Part shown: positions 21,169 through 30,539 of the stretch, one piece after another
Layout: each line of letters begins with the position of its first letter
Position numbering within the stretch: position 1 is the stretch's first letter
Origin: Lingula anatina
Taxonomy: Eukaryota; Brachiopoda; Lingulata; Lingulida; Lingulidae
NCBI RefSeq assembly: GCF_001039355.2
Contig: NW_019773748.1
Span: 528,612-568,799, forward strand
Direction: 5' to 3'
DNA length: 40,188 bases
Made by a program: the position numbers and the translations under genes
Notes under the pieces: model-generated
What the model saw: only the letters and a program-made list of their open reading frames with translations
Told to the model about the DNA's origin: nothing
Database searches by the model: none

Positions 21169-23469
21169 TATATAACCTGTTATAAACTGTCATGAAGAAA
21201 CCTCCTCCGACACCCATACTGTGCGCATTGTGTACTCCTACACATAGCAATGATGCGATTGCCGCATCTACTGCTGAGCCACACCGGGCAAGAAATTCTC
21301 TGGAAGAAAATGATAAGTAGGTTGGAAGGAGTGGGCAAGTAGGTAAATAATGATAAATAAATGAATACATTTACATCAATTGGTGCGCTAATTAGTGGAC
21401 TGAATATCCAGATCACTGGATGTTACCTTCAGATTATAGCTAATATGATCATCTCATCTCATTGTTAGAAGGGGAACAAGAACATATCTTACTACTGCGA
21501 AACTCATAAGCAACATAGCACCGCATGCATGGGAAAATTACATGTACTTGTAACTTACGTCCCCACTTTTGAGCATTCTCCAGCATCCGCGGCTACAGCG
21601 GCAAACCTGTATTCTCCCAGTCGGGAAGCCGAGGGAGGCGCCTCTGGGTCATCGGTTGATTTTGGAGTAGTACTTCCACCTTTGGAGGCAGACACGCTAC
21701 CGATTGACGTGCCACCCACAGGTATGGTACCAGTAGCAAAGAGAACTGCCAACAATACCACAACTGCCACCACTAGCACAAAGACCAGCAAGATAGCCCA
21801 TCGTTTGCGGAAACTGAAAAATATTTCAGCATATTTCAATAATTAAGTACCTAGAAATCAAATGGTTCCAGATACTGTATCCCCAGTGGAGGATGCAAAA
21901 TGGTACGACTTGCACATTTTATGAATGATCTTAAATTAACATAGGGAAACTGAACAAGAACGTATCGTCATTGAAAAATCTACTGGTCAGTCAAACAAAT
22001 ATGGTTTTTAAAAGCTACGTATCTTTGGAGACGCGTACATGATGGAAGTTGTAAATTAATCCATAAACCTTTTTGAAAGTATTTTACTAATGTGAAAAAT
22101 TCCAACAAATCCGTACTGATAATACAAACGTTCGAGATATCATGAAACATTCGACATACGACAACCAAATTTTACGAAATAAATCGTGCACTACTTTTTC
22201 GTAAAAGCAGGTAAGATAATGGAATTGTAGGCCTATATGCATACAGTCATCCACTTCCATAGAAAGCCCGACTCCAGGTGCGTTAAATTTCCGACGGGCA
22301 ATCAATGATGATACGTTTATCAATCCCGAAGTTTCAAGTTTCTCATTCTAATGGTCTAGGAGGAAACATCACAAACGCACACGACAGACATGATCCCAGG
22401 CATTTGTCACGAAAATTTGCAAATAATTACAAATAAATACATATTCCTTTATAATTGGACCTGTCACCCATCAATAAAACAGACTCCTACACCTTTTTAA
22501 AAGAGGTGCGTACAGGTATTTTTTTAAACTGATGAGGTCAGCGCATATTTTTTATTTTAGTACACCGGTCACGTAAACCAGTATTCATCTATAGGTTATA
22601 ACAGCGATACAAATTTTGTTTGACATGGTAAACAAATTCATCCAAAAAACTAAGCTACCCTTTGTGAACCTGCACGTACAGGTATACGTGGGCATTGGCC
22701 TAGTTTGGCAAGTAGTTTTCAATAGACAAAAATAATATTGATCGATTGGCGGGTTCACCCACCCGTCTGATATTCACTACATGTACCACCCCACGTCCAG
22801 GCGATCTTCTGAGTCACAGACAATGCACCTAGTAACCTGATGCTTTAGAAGCAATTAAGTTACCCATGCATTTTAAATGCTGAAGTTATGTAAACCAATG
22901 TCAAAAACTTTTTTATACACACCGTATCATATAATTTTTTTCTTTTTTTGTATTTTTCTATTCAGATATGTACATCATCTTTTCAGATCCGAGAGCAAAG
23001 TGTATTCCCAATTTAAATTCAGGCTAGCTAGCCTTCAGTAGATCTAGGTTGCATTATTTATAACTGAGAGCGACACAGAATGACTTAAGTATCAACAAAA
23101 GCTTGAACAGAGACGTGCCAGAATGACAATCTGTGGACATGTGTGTTCATTTCAGTCTGACAACATCAATAAATTGGATGTGTATTTCTTAGGTAAATAC
23201 TGGGTGGGCCGTTGATAACTTTAACAATCTCCCTACAAAAGCACGTCTTAGTTCGACAAAGCTATTAACTCCCTGTACTATACCAGTAAAATAAATAACT
23301 TAGGAAATTAATCGTCAAAAATATTCTCTCTCTCTCTCTTTTTTTACCCTTTATCCTGCACTTTATTGATTATAAAAAGTAATTACCTGATACGTTTGCG
23401 GTGTTTCTTTCCCTCAATTTGCCCCCTACTCCCATAGTCATGCACACTGCTTTGCAACGATTCCTTCAT
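15639..23469 (-). CDS. Gamma-glutamyltransferase, GGT-A (12 exons, complete)
   Basis: Membrane-anchored ectoenzyme that hydrolyses or transfers the gamma-glutamyl group of glutathione and conjugates. Exons, minus strand: 23469-23387, 21813-21559, 21299-21177, 20852-20749, 20442-20250, 19927-19764 (or the copy 18688-18525), 19545-19396 (or the copy 18306-18157), 17515-17373, 17221-17034, 16655-16415, 15999-15886, 15785-15639. All introns are GT-AG and every phase agrees, giving 634 residues. Residues 1-33 are a basic cytosolic tail; 34-54 form one membrane helix (signal anchor), then a Ser/Pro linker. Residues matching human GGT1: Arg165 (Arg107), nucleophile Thr446 (Thr381), Thr464/Asn466, Glu485/Asp488, Ser516/Ser517, Gly538/Gly539. 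From Thr446 on the offset to human is exactly 65 (569+65=634). Autocleavage before Thr446 should yield large and small subunits. Many N-glycosylation sequons (for example NATD, NFTA, NMTS, NITN, NLTE). Exons 6-7 occur twice around an N; only one set fits the frame. Confidence 0.93.
16759..16793. repeat. (AAAT)n microsatellite in GGT-A intron 9
   Basis: About nine units of AAAT/ATAA type between exon 9 (ending 17034) and exon 10 (starting 16655). The corresponding intron of GGT-B lacks the expansion. Confidence 0.9.
17034..17221 (-). CDS. GGT-A exon 9 with catalytic threonine
   Basis: This 188-base exon encodes the end of the large subunit and the start of the small one. Thr446 in [10 protein letters not shown] corresponds to human Thr381, the autocatalytic processing site and nucleophile. 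The same exon carries VTSTINL, with Thr464 and Asn466 contacting the gamma-glutamyl moiety in the human enzyme. Its protein is identical to the GGT-B exon 9, and about 125 bases at its 5' end are identical at DNA level. Confidence 0.9.
18157..18306 (-). CDS. GGT-A exon 7, copy a
   Basis: 150 bases, acceptor GACGTTAG before GTGGC, donor CCAAG before GTAAGT. It encodes [18 protein letters not shown], then a [19 protein letters not shown] end, matching the human 'AGGIVTAEDLNNY...LSGPVLALILNILKG' region that shapes the active-site cleft. Four of 50 residues differ from copy b. Its donor (GTAAGT) is stronger than that of copy b (GTGGGC). Confidence 0.85.
18525..18688 (-). CDS. GGT-A exon 6, copy a
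   Basis: 164 bases between TTTTTGCAG and a weak GTCAAC donor. It encodes [14 protein letters not shown], then [18 protein letters not shown], equivalent to the human 'CEVFCRDRKVLREGERL...AQAFYNGSLTAQIV' segment of the large subunit. Four of about 54 residues differ from copy b. Confidence 0.85.
18995..19050. repeat. CGACGG-type GC-rich simple repeat next to the assembly join
   Basis: Interrupted GGCGAC/CGACGG units in an otherwise AT-rich intron, within the 154-base segment present only once between the two duplicated copies. A GC-rich repeat is a plausible place for assembly to break. Confidence 0.75.
19396..19545 (-). CDS. GGT-A exon 7, copy b
   Basis: 150 bases with the same borders as copy a except for a donor GTGGGC. 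It encodes MKVFSPPPP where copy a has MEAISPPPP, and GGT-B has MKVFSPRPP, so at this point copy b is the more GGT-B-like. Confidence 0.85.
19764..19927 (-). CDS. GGT-A exon 6, copy b
   Basis: 164 bases, borders as in copy a. It reads [15 protein letters not shown] and FYDSNLAQD where copy a reads [15 protein letters not shown] and [13 protein letters not shown] shares the EK and SELTQ forms with copy a. Confidence 0.85.
20911..20982. repeat. (AT)36 microsatellite in GGT-A intron 3
   Basis: An uninterrupted 72-base AT dinucleotide tract between exon 3 and exon 4. A (TA)n tract lies at the matching place upstream of GGT-B exon 4 (40150-40188). Confidence 0.97.
21129..21165. repeat. (CA)n microsatellite beside GGT-A exon 3
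   Basis: About 18 CA units begin roughly a dozen bases downstream (in the transcript sense) of the exon 3 donor at 21176. Confidence 0.95.
23387..23469 (-). CDS. GGT-A exon 1 (start codon, cytosolic tail)
   Basis: ATG at 23469-23467 opens a 27-codon stretch rich in Lys/Arg toward its end (KKHRKR) and ends ATCAG before GTAATT. Its phase joins exactly to the exon at 21813, which starts after TTTTTCAG and continues FRKRW into the membrane helix. A downstream ATG just before exon 2 (21839) lies inside the intron's branch/acceptor region and is less likely to be the start. Confidence 0.75.
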
Positions 23470-23566
23470 GATAGTAACGGGCCTTTATGACACAACTATC
23501 TTCATCTAACTCCCAACCCAATGACTTGCCGTTTACTAAGTCAAGCTAACAGGCTTGTATCTGTTT

Positions 23567-23600
23567 ACATATTATACCGTTGCTGACATTTCATTGGCTT
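23567..23600 (-). promoter_or_regulatory. Possible core promoter of GGT-A
   Basis: On the minus strand a CCAAT pentamer (23596-23592) and a TATAATATG sequence (23577-23569) lie about 100-130 bases upstream of the ATG at 23469. This is a plausible but weak core promoter in AT-rich DNA. Confidence 0.25.
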
Positions 23601-24512
23601 ACATTCTTTGCAGAAGACTAATGTAAATCACGACGGAAAGGACTTGTCAACAGAAAGAGATAAGCATCGGACAAGTTAGATATAAACTGTACCATTTACA
23701 GATGCATAATAATTGATTTGCCGGTGGCATTTGATCGAGTTCAAACGAATAAGTCTATTTGTTATAGATAAGACTAGCAGGTGAGACGAAAACACGGTAT
23801 TCAAACATCTGCGCAGGTGCAGAAGCTGTGTCAGCAAAGAAACATAAGACTAGCATTACTTTTTTTTCGAGTTGAGAACACATACATAAAAGAGTTTCGC
23901 CAGTGACACGGATATAGGTGGCTTATAAGCTGTACCTTGCAATTTGCGGTTTTCTGCGACAATATGGTGATTTCAAGGATGTAAACTATCATGTATTTAG
24001 ATGAAATATTGAAGAAATTGAAACACATAATAATTGCTTTTATTCGTAAAAATGCCTTATAAGAATTGCGGTCTACTGTACGCATAATCGAGATCTGCCA
24101 GAGTGGACGGCTTACATTGGAGACAGAACCTCGTAAATGTCATTTTTGTGGCGCGTCTTTCTGGTGCTGTAAGCGATATAAGTCTGATATGATGACTAGA
24201 CCCTATGTTATTCAGCCAAGGTCTTTCTTCCAGGAAAATTTCTCCGAGACACAATGTCTAGTGATCATGCCATGTCATTACTTTGCATGGTTACGCAAAC
24301 TCATGCTTGAAATTAGACAAATTGGAAGCCTTCATGAAAGTCGTTGTGAGGTACGCAATTTTCGGGCTAAAACTTCGGTTTATGAATGCATTTTTTACAA
24401 CCGTCTTTAGTAGATAATTTACGCCACAAATGGCATGTTAGGCTTAAGGATCGTAACGTTAGGGAATCATCTGATCATGAAAAGACACGCTTATTGTTTT
24501 GACATAAATTAA

Positions 24513-24547
<35 letters not shown>

Positions 24548-24995
24548 TTTTATTTACGTCTCACGTTTAAAAATAAAACCCAACCTACTAAGGGTTATGA
24601 GCGACTTAAACCTGAGATACAATTAAAATTCATAGAAGTTCTTTAAAATAAATTACCGATCAATTAATCACATAGAAAGGATATTTTATATGAAACGTTT
24701 TCAAATCCTCTCGTCTGTACATGTATTAAATGTACTTCTTCTCCACATCATTGCGTGTACGTACTCTTTTGCTGTCTTAAATTGCATCTTACTATTTTGC
24801 ATGAAAAATTTAACTTTTCAGTGTCATTAAATGCATTAAAATGTTCTTCAACATAGATCGCAAAGTTAAAATGGTCTTCTCTAACATCTTAATAGAGTTC
24901 ACGGTTAATTAAAAAGTGTTTCCCGCACTACTTGAATAGCTATATCTCTGTGAAAGAGGCACTGCGGCTTATCAACCAATCAGCGTTGACACGGA
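23601..24995. other. Upstream spacer of GGT-A, nothing recognised
   Basis: No coding exon was recognised. It contains a (TAA)n microsatellite at 24512-24545. The stretch upstream of the ATG may hold the GGT-A promoter and enhancers, but only weak motifs were seen. Confidence 0.4.
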
Positions 24996-25205
24996 CAGAG
25001 GCGGATTTAAGGGGGAGAGGGGGGGGGTCAAGCGGGGTCCTGACCTCCTCTTCAGTTCCTGAAAAAATCACATTTATATTTCCCTCTTGGAATTATAATT
25101 TTGACGAGCTGATCTATAGTGCTAAACTATACCAAATGGCACCGTTCGCCTTCTAAAATACCACATCCGCGGACCCCCCTTCAAATAATTCTGGATCCGA
25201 CCCTG
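24996..25205. mobile_element. Nonautonomous hAT-like MITE
   Basis: The left end CAGAGGCGGATTTAA and the inverted right end CAGGGTCGGATCCAG are related terminal repeats of the hAT style (CAGRG-CGGAT). The flanking octamers GACACGGA (24988-24995) and GACACAGG (25206-25213) agree at 6 of 8 positions, which fits the 8-bp target duplication of hAT elements. The 210-base body has no coding potential and carries long G runs (25010-25038). Confidence 0.6.
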
Positions 25206-25213
25206 GACACAGG

Positions 25214-26250
25214 CATCAACCGTCTAGTGAAAAAATAACGCACTTACTTTGGTAGGCGAGCACATACATTGTAAGTAAAGTAGTTAAACATACCATGTAA
25301 GTGCCCTCAAGTAACTTCATATTTAAACAATATCATTAAGTGGGCTAGTTTATGTTAATGTACCATATGCGTGTTTTATATCATGACCAATATGGTGTAT
25401 TGAGATGCATACCACAAGCTTTTTAGTTGAATTAGAAAAAATATGTTTGGATTTCAAATACATATATATTATCAAATATAATTTGTATAAGCTTATCAAT
25501 TGGAATTAAATTTTGACTAGGCTTCCTTTTTATTAGATAAACTTGAAGTCCCGTCGTTGGGAGGCAAAGCTTTATTTCTTCAAAATTCTGAATATTTTTT
25601 GGAACAACGTGATAATATACCCGATTCCTAACTGTTCAGCTTCATGGATCTTCTGTGCAATACTTTTATTCACATCTTGTAACATTTTTTCAAAAAGGGG
25701 GGGGGGGGATGAATTTCGTTATTACCGTGTTAAAAATAGAGTTGGGCTGATCATCTGAAATTGAAGAAGTCACTGACATCTTTGAAATATTTTTTCGTGA
25801 AAATTCTTGTCTTCCTGTCCGCAAAGACCAATGGATACCGATACTAACTGGATACCGAGCACGTTGCTAAAAATAGCTGCCTAGTGACAAGGCTTGGGGT
25901 GTGACCGTGTGAAAAATACCGTGCACTGATTGGTTTAAAGTTGCAAGCGATAGGTCATCGAAATATGCGAAGTCATTCGCATATATATAACTTAAATGCA
26001 AAATAACTTGATCCACATGTCAAACAAGAAAAGTGTTTACAAAGTGCATAATAAAAACGTGAGATGAAAGATGCTTTCATAATAAACATCTAGTACGAGT
26101 ATAAAGCACTGATTATTAAAAGCATATAGGCGTCCCGAAAGAGTAGAGAGATGACCAAATGTCCCGAGGGTTGTTAAAGTGTGAAGAGAAAAAATTGGAA
26201 ATTAACAAGGAAGAGCTTTGGTTAGTGCATTTTACTTAACAATGATGGTA
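25214..26250. other. Intergenic DNA, nothing recognised
   Basis: AT-rich spacer with a G10 run near 25699-25708. No exon or named element is recognised. Confidence 0.4.
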
Positions 26251-26337
26251 ATATTTATCATCACACACATACTAGTACACAAACGCGCATGTGATTGCAC
26301 AAACACACACACAGTCGTGTCGGCGAGAGCGGTCGCG

Positions 26338-26390
26338 CACGCACACACACACACACACACACAAACACACATACACACACACTGACCAAT
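26338..26390. repeat. (CA)n microsatellite
   Basis: Interrupted CA repeat, repeated with slightly different interruption at about 28356-28402 in the second copy of the N-flanking duplication. Confidence 0.85.
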
Positions 26391-26421
26391 CTTAGCTTTC
26401 TAGCCGTACTCCTCTCGACTC

Positions 26422-26638
26422 CGTTCACATGAAAAGTCTATTTTCTAAAAATCTATTTTCTATTCGCGATAACTTATGATCACTCCGAGCGCAGCCGAGA
26501 ATTAATTACATCTTTGGAAGTAACTGGCTCGCGCTGCCAGTAATTAAGCCGCGGGGTATTCAGGGCACACTCCGTGATCATAAGATAGAAAATAGAATAG
26601 AAAATAGATTTTTAGAAAATAGACTTTCCATGTGAACG
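26422..26638. mobile_element. Foldback element with ~43-bp inverted arms
   Basis: The left arm starts CGTTCACATGAAAAGTCTAT at 26422 and runs to about 26464. The right arm, read in reverse complement from 26638, starts CGTTCACATGGAAAGTCTAT. The arms match over about 43 bases with one mismatch, and a weaker match TTATGATCAC follows. The loop is GC-richer and uncoding. No target-site duplication was identified. An identical copy at 28440-28656 belongs to the duplication around the N. Confidence 0.75.
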
Positions 26639-26648
26639 AAGCCTTCAC

Positions 26649-26793
26649 CTTTTCAACATACTTATTTAAACAACCCACTGATGACGGAAAGAAAGGCGGG
26701 GTTGGCCGCAGGGGTGATTCGTCATCACTTTGTCCAAGCTGAAGTACGTATTGTTCATCGTCATCATCCACACCTTGTGTCAGTGGAGAGTAC
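26649..26793 (-). CDS. Exon-like segment of an unrecognised gene
   Basis: A 145-base minus-strand frame lies between a possible acceptor (ATATTCTAG) and a possible donor (GAAAAG before GTGAAG). It encodes YSPLTQGVDDDDEQYVLQLG, then QSDDESPLRPTPPFFPSS, an acidic then proline-rich stretch that looks protein-like rather than random. No partner exon was found and I do not recognise the protein. The donor abuts the foldback element. A copy is at 28811-28667 with D-to-E and G-to-D changes. Confidence 0.3.
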
Positions 26794-26803
26794 CTAGAAT
26801 ATC

Positions 26804-26850
26804 ATATTATATTATATTATATTATATTATATTATATTATATTATATTAT
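26804..26850. repeat. (ATATT)n minisatellite, first copy
   Basis: About nine pentamer units. The equivalent tract in the second copy (about 28816-28907) is twice as long, as expected of a length-polymorphic allele. Confidence 0.95.
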
Positions 26851-28439
26851 GGTAATTAGAAATATAAAACTTAATATGAAGAAAACATTTTTGTTTGGCC
26901 AATCAATAACCCTTAAATTATATCTCTGGAAATTTATAGTTCAACACATCAAAGCTTTCAGCGTGACCTAATTTCATAACGAGGCATACAATTGGAAAGA
27001 AAATGGGTAACGGACTACGGTTCGTAGTGGACTACCATTCCTGCCACACCTGTCTTACTAAAGCTCTTACACGAAGTCTTGTATTAGTAAATATGTATTA
27101 GTATGTGTAATAAATATATGTATGCGATGATTCGTAAAGTGCACGAGTACAAAGCAGGAGTGGGTGAGACGTACAGAAAGTCTTGCTGACTTGGCATTCA
27201 CCACGCTTGAGATACCGAAAGCTCTCGACCTACTTTGACTCTGTATCAAGAATGTGTATGACACGCATTTAAGTAGTTTGATTGCCTATTTTTCCTTTAC
27301 ATCCCCACATGTCGCTTGCTTATGCATACTTGACCATCACAACGATCACTGATTTGTGTAATTTATGTTTGAGATGTTATGCACCCGATGCACTGCTGTT
27401 TGGTGCCTACCTGTGTATTCGTAAAGACATTCGTAGTCACAACGGCGAGTTGAGCAGCTCAAAACAAAATAGGAAGTGAAAACTCTTACTCCACATATGT
27501 TATGGGCCTACAGCATGTTGTTAATATTCCTTATTGTCCTGTTTTTTTCTTAAGTGTTGTCTATGTGGTGCGGGTGCAGCCATGCTGGTAGTATGCATTG
27601 CATCAGGAGCGTTTTCTCAACTAACAGAATGAGCACACTATGTAGGCGGTGCATCGGGGGTTGGGGACATAATTACAGTGAATTGGACTGAAAACACGTA
27701 ACGTGTAAAGATGATTTATAAAAATTTGACCTATCCTGATCCATACATTTTCATTTATGGACCGTTGCAGAAATTTGAGAATAAGGCAGCAGTTTGGGTT
27801 GATATAACTCCAGTAATGTGCAGGTATAGAAGGGAACTACCAAATATTGCGTCATACATTACCTATATGACACAGACTTTTTAAACAAAGAGTGAAGCTG
27901 CCTGTATCTTCCTCAAAAGGAGAAATATACCTTTCTAAGCATTTTTCCATTTGTGACAGTTTTTCATTGTAGGCCTATATCTTCGCGTTTACCGTTCAAT
28001 TTAATGTGATAGCTACAGAAGCCTCAATTTTTGTATTAATTTTAGATGAAAGACTGAACCTCAAAAACTTGAAAAAGATCCATGATTTGTAAAGAGGCAG
28101 ATGCCAGCCAGACCAGCTGCGCGGCAGATCACCTCCGCACTCAAATCTAGACGTACTATAAGCAAGGAGTTATAACAGAAGGAGATTACACGCAAGCCTC
28201 TCTATTGTCCGATGTCTGTTACGGTGGGCGGAGCTAGCTACGGGGGGCCTCCGGTCTCATGGTTTNTTATATTTATCATCACACACATACTAGTACACAA
28301 ACGCGCAGGTGATTGCACAAACACACACACAGTCGTGTCGGCGAGAGCGGTCGCGCACGCACACACACACACACACACATACACACACATACACACACAC
28401 TGACCAATCTTAGCTTTCTAGCCGTACTCCTCTCGACTC

Positions 28440-28656
28440 CGTTCACATGAAAAGTCTATTTTCTAAAAATCTATTTTCTATTCGCGATAACTTATGATCA
28501 CTCCGAGCGCAGCCGAGAATTAATTACATCTTTGGAAGTAACTGGCTCGCGCTGCCAGTAATTAAGCCGCGGGGTATTCAGGGCACAGACCGTGATCATA
28601 AGATAGAAAATAGAATAGAAAATAGATTTTTAGAAAATAGACTTTCCATGTGAACG
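28440..28656. mobile_element. Foldback element, second copy
   Basis: Same sequence and arms as the element at 26422-26638, exactly 2018 bases to the right, within the second copy of the N-flanking duplication. Confidence 0.75.
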
Positions 28657-28666
28657 AAGCCTTCAC

Positions 28667-28811
28667 CTTTTCAACATACTTATTTAAACAATCCACTGAT
28701 GACGGAAAGAAAGGCGGGGTTGGCCGCAGGGGTGATTCGTCTTCACTTTGTCCAAGCTGAAGTACGTATTGTTCATCGTCATCATCCACACCTTGTGTCA
28801 GTGGAGAGTAC
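28667..28811 (-). CDS. Exon-like segment, second copy
   Basis: Same borders and frame as the segment at 26649-26793. It reads GQSEDESPLRP where the first copy reads GQSDDESPLRP, and SSVDCLN where the first reads SSVGCLN. Probably the other allele of a single segment. Confidence 0.3.
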
Positions 28812-28815
28812 CTAG

Positions 28816-28907
28816 AATATTATATTATATTATATTATATTATATTATATTATATTATATTATATTATATTATATTATATTATATTATATTATATTATAT
28901 TATATTA
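28816..28907. repeat. (ATATT)n minisatellite, second copy
   Basis: About 18 pentamer units, the longer allele-like version of the tract at 26804-26850. Confidence 0.95.
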
Positions 28908-30349
28908 TGGTAATTAGAAATATAAAACTTAATATGAAGAAAACATTTTTGTTTGGCCAATCAATAACCCTTAAATTATATTTCTGGAAATTTATAGTTC
29001 AACACATCAAAGCTTTCAGCGTGACCCAATTTCATAACGAGGCATACAATTGGAAAGAAAATGGGGAACAGACTACGGTTCGTAGTGGACTACCATTCCT
29101 GCCACACCTGTCTTACTAAAGCTCTTACACGAAGTCTTGTATTAGTAAATATGTATTAGTATGTGTAATAAATATATGTATGCGATGATTCGTAAAGTGA
29201 ACGAGTACAAAGCAGGAGTGGGTGTGACGTACGGAAAGTCTTGCTGACTTGGTATTCACCACGCTTGAGATACCGAAAGCTCTCGACCTACTTTAGCTCT
29301 GTATCAAGAATGTGTATGACACGCATTTAAGTAGTTTGATTGCCTATTTTTCCTTTACATCCCCACATGTCGCTTGCTTATGCATACTTGACCATCACAA
29401 CGATCACTGATTTGTGTAATTTATGTTTGAGATGTTATGCACCCGATGCACTGCTGTTAGGTGCCTACCTGTGTATTCGTAAAGACATTCGTAGTCACAA
29501 CGGCGAGTTGAGCAGCTCAAAACAAAATAGGAAGAGAAAACTCTTAATCCACATATGTTACGGGGCTACAGCATGTTGTTAATATTCCTTATTGTCCTGC
29601 TTTTTTCTGAAGTGTTGTCTATGTGGTGCGGGTGCAGCCATGCTGGTAGTATGCACGTGCATTGCATCAGGAGCGTTTTCTCAACTAACAGAATGAGCAC
29701 ACTATGTAGGCGGTGCAGCGGGAGTTGGGGACATAATTTCAGGGAATTGAACTGAAAACACGTAACGTGTAAAGATGATTTATAAAAAAATTGACCTATT
29801 ATTATCCATACATTTTCATTTATGGACCGTTGCAGAAATTTGAGAATAAGGCTGCAGTTTGGGTTGATATAACTCCAGTAATGTGCAGGTATAGAAGGGA
29901 ACTACCAAATATTGCGTCATACATTACCTATACGACAGACTTTTTAAACAAAAATTAAAGCTGCCTGTATCTTCCTCAAAAGGAGAAATATACCTTTCTA
30001 AGCATTTTTCCATTTGTGACAGTTTTTCATTGTATATCTTCGCGTTTACCGTTCAATTTAATGTGATAGCTACAGAAGCCTCAATTTTTGTATTAATTTT
30101 AGGTGAAAGACTGAACCTCAAAAACTTGAAAAAGATCCATGATTTGTAAAGAGGCAGATGCCAGCCAGACCAGCTGCGTGGCAGATCACCTCCGCACTCA
30201 AATCTAGACTACAAGTATAAGTACTATAAGTAAACGTGGGTTTAGTTATGCCCGATTCATAATTTAAGAAGTTTTGCAATAGTAATCGAAATTAACCGAT
30301 CCTTCATATTCTTATCAAAATAACTAGTTTTTGTGAAATGACTACTGTT

Positions 30350-30489
30350 CGCACTGATTCGAGAATAATTGCGATAACCGCTGTTTTAGTGGTGAAATGG
30401 AATTAATTATATTTTTATGAGTTGTATTTATGTACAATGTATTTATTGTGAATTATAAACCTCATAAGAACAGTTGTTATCCCTTTAAT
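30350..30489. repeat. Partial copy of the TTAA-bounded repeat
   Basis: The stretch with CCGCTGTTTTAGTGGT, ATTTTTATGAGTTGT, ATTTATTGTGA and a TTATCCCTTTAA end matches the right half of the element in GGT-B intron 4 (39310-39427). Its left end was not found. Confidence 0.6.
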
Positions 30490-30539
30490 ATAATATAAAA
30501 CAGAAGGTTACTACTAGCGGATCTCGGGTGTAGGATTTT

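Larger units (their letters stand above)
26251..30233. repeat. Direct ~1.9-2.0-kb duplication around the N at 28266
   Basis: 26251-28164 and 28269-30233 are near-identical direct copies (offset 2018 at the start). About 100 bases (28165-28265) before the N are found once. Both copies hold the same foldback element, the same exon-like segment and the same (ATATT)n tract, but the tract is about 47 bases in the first copy and about 92 in the second. Small indels and scattered substitutions fit two haplotypes of one locus. Confidence 0.85.

Noticed and set aside
21555-21839. ATG at 21839 as the start of GGT-A
   Set aside because: The sequence just before residue F29 is TTTTTCAG, a good acceptor, and an upstream exon at 23469-23387 with its own ATG joins in exact phase and continues the basic juxtamembrane stretch. 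Use of 21839 as an alternative start remains possible.
24066-24410. 114-codon plus-strand frame near 24.1-24.4 kb
   Set aside because: No recognisable domain, no splice context, and composition not clearly protein-like.
28748-29119. 123-codon plus-strand frame
   Set aside because: Mostly a translated (ATATT)n tract; no domain-like sequence outside it.
26251-30233. Genuine tandem gene-sized duplication
   Set aside because: The N at the junction, the allele-like minisatellite length difference and two further identical patterns in the window make an unmerged haplotype more likely.
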